Shown here piece after piece: positions 5,230 to 7,925 of a stretch of DNA of 7,925 nt. Numbering within the stretch: the first letter of the stretch is position 1; each line of letters starts with the position of its first letter. This stretch comes from Clostridiales bacterium. Its GTDB lineage: Bacteria > Bacillota > Clostridia > Oscillospirales > CAG-382. A program made the translations under genes and the position numbers. The DNA lies in the NCBI GenBank assembly GCA_003452915.1, contig DMMZ01000010.1, positions 18,751 to 26,675 on the forward strand, in the 5' to 3' direction. A model generated the notes under the pieces. That model made no database searches and had not been told where the DNA came from. It saw nothing but the letters and a program-made list of their open reading frames with translations.

Positions 5230-5988
5230 ATGGCATTATTACACGTAAACTTTTTTTCCAATGTACTAGGAGTAAACACAAATATGGAGGTCATTCTTCC
5301 ACAAAAGGCGTATTTTACTCTACCAGACAAAGAAAGCTATCCTGTGTTGTACCTTTTACACGGTATGAGTGACGATTGCACGATTTGGGCTCGCCGCACT
5401 TCAATTGAAAGATATGCGACTAATTACGGAATAGCGGTTGTCATGCCGTCGGCACAACTTTCCTGGTATTCCGACATGGCGTACGGCGGAAGGTTTTTCA
5501 CCTTCTTTTCGGAGGAATTGCCGGATATTGTACATGACTTTTTCCCAAGAATAAGCAAAAAAAGGGAGGACACTTTTGTTGCAGGACTTTCTATGGGCGG
5601 ATACGGCGCATTCAAGCTTGCCTTCCGCAAGCCAGAGAATTATGCTTTCGCAGGTGCTTTATCGGGTGCATTTGATGTAAAAAATAAAGTTATAATTCAG
5701 GAAGTATGGGATCTGGCTTTCGGGTCAAACGACAAAATAGACGGCAGTGTGAATGACTTGTTTTTCTTGTCGCAAGAACTAAAAAAATCAATAAAAGAGA
5801 TACCACAGTTATATTTTTCATATGGAAAAGATGACGAGCTTGTATATGCCGGAAATAAACGTATGGAAAAACATCTGACCGAACTAGGAATAGAACATAT
5901 CTGCCAGGAGCACGAAGGAAGCCATACCTGGGAATTCTGGGACGAGCATATCAAAGATATTCTTGCAAATCTGCCTATAAAAAAATAA
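5230..5988 (+). CDS. Serine esterase of the alpha/beta hydrolase fold (EstA / S-formylglutathione hydrolase-like)
   Basis: Predicted cytoplasmic carboxylesterase of 252 residues, in the family that includes tributyrin esterase EstA, S-formylglutathione hydrolase and CE1 acetyl/feruloyl esterases. It likely hydrolyses short-chain acyl or acetyl esters. Numbering from 5230, the oxyanion-hole strand is PVLYLLHGMSDD (38-49). The nucleophile elbow is AGLSMGGYGA (118-127) with Ser121; the acid is expected in YGKDDELV, probably Asp202; the base is His232 in EGSHTWEFWDEHI. WYSDMAYGGRFFTF (79-92) and the VMPSA strand also fit the family. No signal peptide is seen. ATG 5230 is chosen over 5218 on family N-terminus and ribosome-site spacing. 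It follows the palindromic element directly and may be controlled by it. In gut clostridia such enzymes may help deacetylate plant glycans, but no carbohydrate genes are nearby. Confidence 0.9.
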   Translation: MALLHVNFFSNVLGVNTNMEVILPQKAYFTLPDKESYPVLYLLHGMSDDCTIWARRTSIERYATNYGIAVVMPSAQLSWYSDMAYGGRFFTFFSEELPDIVHDFFPRISKKREDTFVAGLSMGGYGAFKLAFRKPENYAFAGALSGAFDVKNKVIIQEVWDLAFGSNDKIDGSVNDLFFLSQELKKSIKEIPQLYFSYGKDDELVYAGNKRMEKHLTELGIEHICQEHEGSHTWEFWDEHIKDILANLPIKK

Positions 5989-6000
5989 TTATTTTTTATA
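5976..6000 (+). terminator. AT-only palindrome at the end of the esterase gene
   Basis: TATAAAAAAA and TTTTTTATA flank TAATTA, a near-perfect but purely A/T inverted repeat spanning the stop codon. It could act as a weak terminator, but lacks a GC stem. Confidence 0.35.
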
Positions 6001-6039
6001 CCTTGCACCAAAATACCGCTTTCAATCGATTTATGAGTG

Positions 6040-6048
6040 AAGGGGTGA
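6040..6048 (+). promoter_or_regulatory. Ribosome binding site supporting the TTG start of the sigma factor
   Basis: AAGGGGTGA ends 9 nt before TTG 6058. An in-frame GTG at 6037 is followed by TGA three codons later, so it cannot be the start, and TTG is the first usable codon. Confidence 0.6.
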
Positions 6049-6057
6049 GAGAGCTTT

Positions 6058-6546
6058 TTGGAAAGAACATTAGTCGACAATGATCTTTTTCGTAAGAGGG
6101 TACAGCTTTTCGGTGATACTGTACTTAAAGTCGCATTTAACCGCCTGCAGAATTACTCCGATGCGGAGGATATTACGCAGGAGGTTTTTATCGCACTTTA
6201 TTCAACGCACAAAGAATTTGAGAATAACGAGCATTTAAAAGCGTGGCTTATCAGAGTTACGATAAACAAGTGCAACGATCTTAAAAAATCTTTTTGGCAA
6301 AGTCATACCGAACCTTTAAACGAAAATGAAGCTATCTCATTTGACCAGACGAACAATTTTGTTTTGTCCGAGCTGAAAAAACTTGCACCCGCCTACAGGG
6401 ATGTTATTTATCTTTATTATTACGAAGGGTATAAGATAAACGAAATCGCTGAAATGACAGGTGTGAGCATAAATACAGCGTCCTCGCGCCTTAAAAGAGC
6501 GCGTAAGAAGCTGGGACTCATTTTAGGAGGAGCGGAAACGGTATGA
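6058..6546 (+). CDS. ECF-type (group 4) RNA polymerase sigma factor
   Basis: Sigma factor of 162 residues, the two-domain ECF size, that directs RNA polymerase to a stress or envelope regulon. Region 2 spans about 11-80 with YSDAEDITQEVFIALY (33-48), the core-binding and -10 helix signature. A short variable linker (81-100) follows. Region 4 spans about 103-155, where APAYRDVIYLYYYEGYKINE leads into the helix-turn-helix IAEMTGVSINTASSRLKRAR (130-149) that reads the -35 box. Start is TTG 6058. The stop overlaps the next gene by the ATGA arrangement (6543-6546), so both are translated together and the next product is probably its anti-sigma factor. ECF genes are commonly autoregulated. The upstream text has TTGCAC at 6003-6008 but no convincing -10 partner, so the promoter is not called. 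The regulon is unknown. Confidence 0.94.
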   Translation: MERTLVDNDLFRKRVQLFGDTVLKVAFNRLQNYSDAEDITQEVFIALYSTHKEFENNEHLKAWLIRVTINKCNDLKKSFWQSHTEPLNENEAISFDQTNNFVLSELKKLAPAYRDVIYLYYYEGYKINEIAEMTGVSINTASSRLKRARKKLGLILGGAETV

Positions 6547-7925
6547 ATGAAAACGATTATAAAAACACCCTAGAAAAAATCATTTTATCTGATCAAAAAA
6601 AGAACGATATTGCGAATAATATTATTATAACAAACAATTCCACATGGCTTGGGAGCAACAAAAAATACCGCTCAAGCGGAAAACAAGCGGCAATTCTGAT
6701 TGTGTCTATGCTATTGGTTTATGCTGTTATATTTACTACTTTGTTTGTGTTTAACAACGAAAAAAATAAACCTATGTTTATTGATGAAAGTAATTCATCA
6801 CAAGAAACATCAAAGATTGATGGACATCAAACAAGCGAACAGCCCACTTCTACCTTATCCGATATTTCCTTTGAAACAACATCGGTTAATGAGGTTTCTT
6901 ATCCAATCGAATCCATAACTTTTTATTTACCCAACAAAAATGCTGATGGATTTACTACAATGGATTACGAGTGTGAAAGCACACCGATAAAAATAGTTTT
7001 AAAATTAGTCGAAAAAGGTGCGTTACCCGAAGGAAGCGAACTTAATTCGGTTGAAACAATTCAAAACTTTAAAAAAGTAATAATTGACATGAACGCAACA
7101 TTTGCTGCCGGAATCACAAGTTCAGGTAGCACAAAAGAATACTTGTATATGGGCTCGCTGGTTAATACACTCCTAGAATATTACGATGCTGATGAGATAA
7201 CTCTTACTGTTGCAGGAAAGATCCTTGAAACAGGGCATAATATTTATGATCTTCCACTTACTAAATTTACAAGTTCGCTTGAACCGATTAAAGCCGACTT
7301 TTACGTTCCAAACGATAAAGCAGATGGATTTAATGTGTTCAACTATGAATATGATGGAACTATGGAAGGTTTAATTAAAAAGCTAATAGAACTCGGAGCG
7401 TTGCCTAAGAATACGGTTGTAAATTCTTTTAAAGTAGAAAAAGATACTATTAAAATCGACTTGTCTTCAGCTTTTGGTAACAAATTAATGAGTACCGGCA
7501 CAGCAGGTGAAGATATGCTAGTCGGCTCATTGGTAAACACACTTATAAAATGTTATGGGGTAAAAACAGTCAGTTTTACAGTAAACGGTAGTATAGTGAA
7601 AACAGGGCATAATGTTTATGATTATCCTCTTTCAATGTTTGGTGATTTAACAAGTTCGGTTGGACCGATTAAAGCAGACTTTTACGTTCCAAACGATAAA
7701 GCAAATGGTTTTAATGTGTTCAACTATGAATATGACGGAACTATGGAAGGTTTAATTAAAAAGCTAATAGAACTCGGAGCGTTGCCTAAGAATACGGTTG
7801 TAAATTCTTTTAAAGTAGAAAAAGATACTATTAAAATCGACTTATCTTCATCTTTTGGTAACAAATTAAAGAGTACCGGCACAGCAGGAGAGTATATGCT
7901 GGTCGGCTCATTGGTAAACACACTT
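6543..7925 (+). CDS. Membrane-anchored GerMN-repeat protein, probable anti-sigma factor (3' end beyond window)
   Basis: The open frame runs 461 codons from ATG 6543 to the window end without a stop. Residues 1-47 are a short hydrophilic, Asn/Lys-rich cytoplasmic part; 48-70 (AAILIVSMLLVYAVIFTTLF) is one membrane helix; 71-120 is a Ser/Thr-rich extracytoplasmic linker. Three tandem GerMN-like domains follow: about 124-240, 250-366 and 377 to the edge. Each has a FYVPN start, an IKKLIELGALP helix and turn, a VEKDTIKIDLSS strand, and GSLVNTL plus a VSFTVNG-type end. These match the GerMN pattern of GerM-like sporulation/germination proteins. The overlap with the ECF gene and the topology point to an anti-sigma factor that binds sigma through its N-terminus and senses something outside through the GerMN array. 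No zinc-finger motif is visible in the cytoplasmic part. GerMN domains are of uncertain ligand, possibly cell-wall related. Anti-sigma function is inferred from position and topology. Confidence 0.85.
   Translation, partial: MNENDYKNTLEKIILSDQKKNDIANNIIITNNSTWLGSNKKYRSSGKQAAILIVSMLLVYAVIFTTLFVFNNEKNKPMFIDESNSSQETSKIDGHQTSEQPTSTLSDISFETTSVNEVSYPIESITFYLPNKNADGFTTMDYECESTPIKIVLKLVEKGALPEGSELNSVETIQNFKKVIIDMNATFAAGITSSGSTKEYLYMGSLVNTLLEYYDADEITLTVAGKILETGHNIYDLPLTKFTSSLEPIKADFYVPNDKADGFNVFNYEYDGTMEGLIKKLIELGALPKNTVVNSFKVEKDTIKIDLSSAFGNKLMSTGTAGEDMLVGSLVNTLIKCYGVKTVSFTVNGSIVKTGHNVYDYPLSMFGDLTSSVGPIKADFYVPNDKANGFNVFNYEYDGTMEGLIKKLIELGALPKNTVVNSFKVEKDTIKIDLSSSFGNKLKSTGTAGEYMLVGSLVNTL
7269..7925 (+). 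repeat. Tandem coding repeat, 381-bp period, two near-identical copies
   Basis: Positions 7269-7544 recur at 7650-7925 (cut by the window end), offset 381 bp or 127 codons. By eye I count about 13 differences over 276 aligned bases, with a run of more than 100 identical bases from GGAACTATGG onward. An older copy of the same domain at 6918-7265 is clearly diverged at DNA level. The pair is a recent in-frame duplication. Confidence 0.88.

Noticed and set aside
7343..7921. Two near-identical leftward 65-codon frames
   Set aside because: They are antisense shadows of the duplicated GerMN repeat; their similarity reflects the tandem repeat, not two genes.
7269..7925. CRISPR array
   Set aside because: Repeat period is 381 bp, fully coding, with no short repeat-spacer pattern.

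Overview
The window is AT-rich DNA from a low-GC, spore-forming Firmicute. The best guess is a gut-type clostridium of the Ruminococcaceae/Oscillospiraceae kind. Support comes from a SpoVT-type sporulation regulator, GerMN-type domains, Gram-positive lipoproteins with Ser/Glu-rich linkers, strong AGGAGG-type ribosome binding sites, TTG starts, an oxygen-sensitive radical SAM enzyme, and many short AT-flanked hairpin terminators. The genus is inference; no rRNA or tRNA is present to anchor it.

Layout. Positions 1-2123 are read leftward. Two paralogous lipoprotein genes (1451-2065, then 737-1372) follow a near-consensus promoter at 2095-2123 and end at a hairpin terminator at 695-720. Downstream of that, a separate near-consensus promoter at 655-683 drives a D-alanine--D-alanine ligase gene whose 3' half is cut off by the window edge. 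About 430 bp without a convincing gene then separates these from a rightward series: spoVT (2553-3092) with its terminator, a 417 bp gap containing a palindrome and a possible promoter, a very small lipoprotein with a TTG start (3510-3665), a DUF454/YbaN membrane protein (3675-4043), a PflX-like radical SAM protein (4141-5034), a highly palindromic segment overlapped by a 54-codon reading frame (5063-5227), a serine esterase (5230-5988), an ECF sigma factor with a TTG start (6058-6546), and a membrane-anchored protein with at least three tandem GerMN-like domains (6543 to beyond the window end).

How the genes relate. Most of the window is a string of short transcription units rather than one pathway. 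The clearest functional pair is the ECF sigma factor and the overlapping single-pass membrane protein, a typical sigma/anti-sigma arrangement. Here the presumed sensor half is built of repeated GerMN-like domains, two of them nearly identical at DNA level. The two lipoproteins are a local duplication that includes the 5' leader and possibly the terminator, with conserved ends and a diverged central domain. The most unusual nucleotide-level structure lies between the radical SAM gene and the esterase. There a 6-bp helix encloses three hairpins with almost no unpaired bases, followed by a 25-nt near-perfect palindrome, ending just before the esterase start codon.
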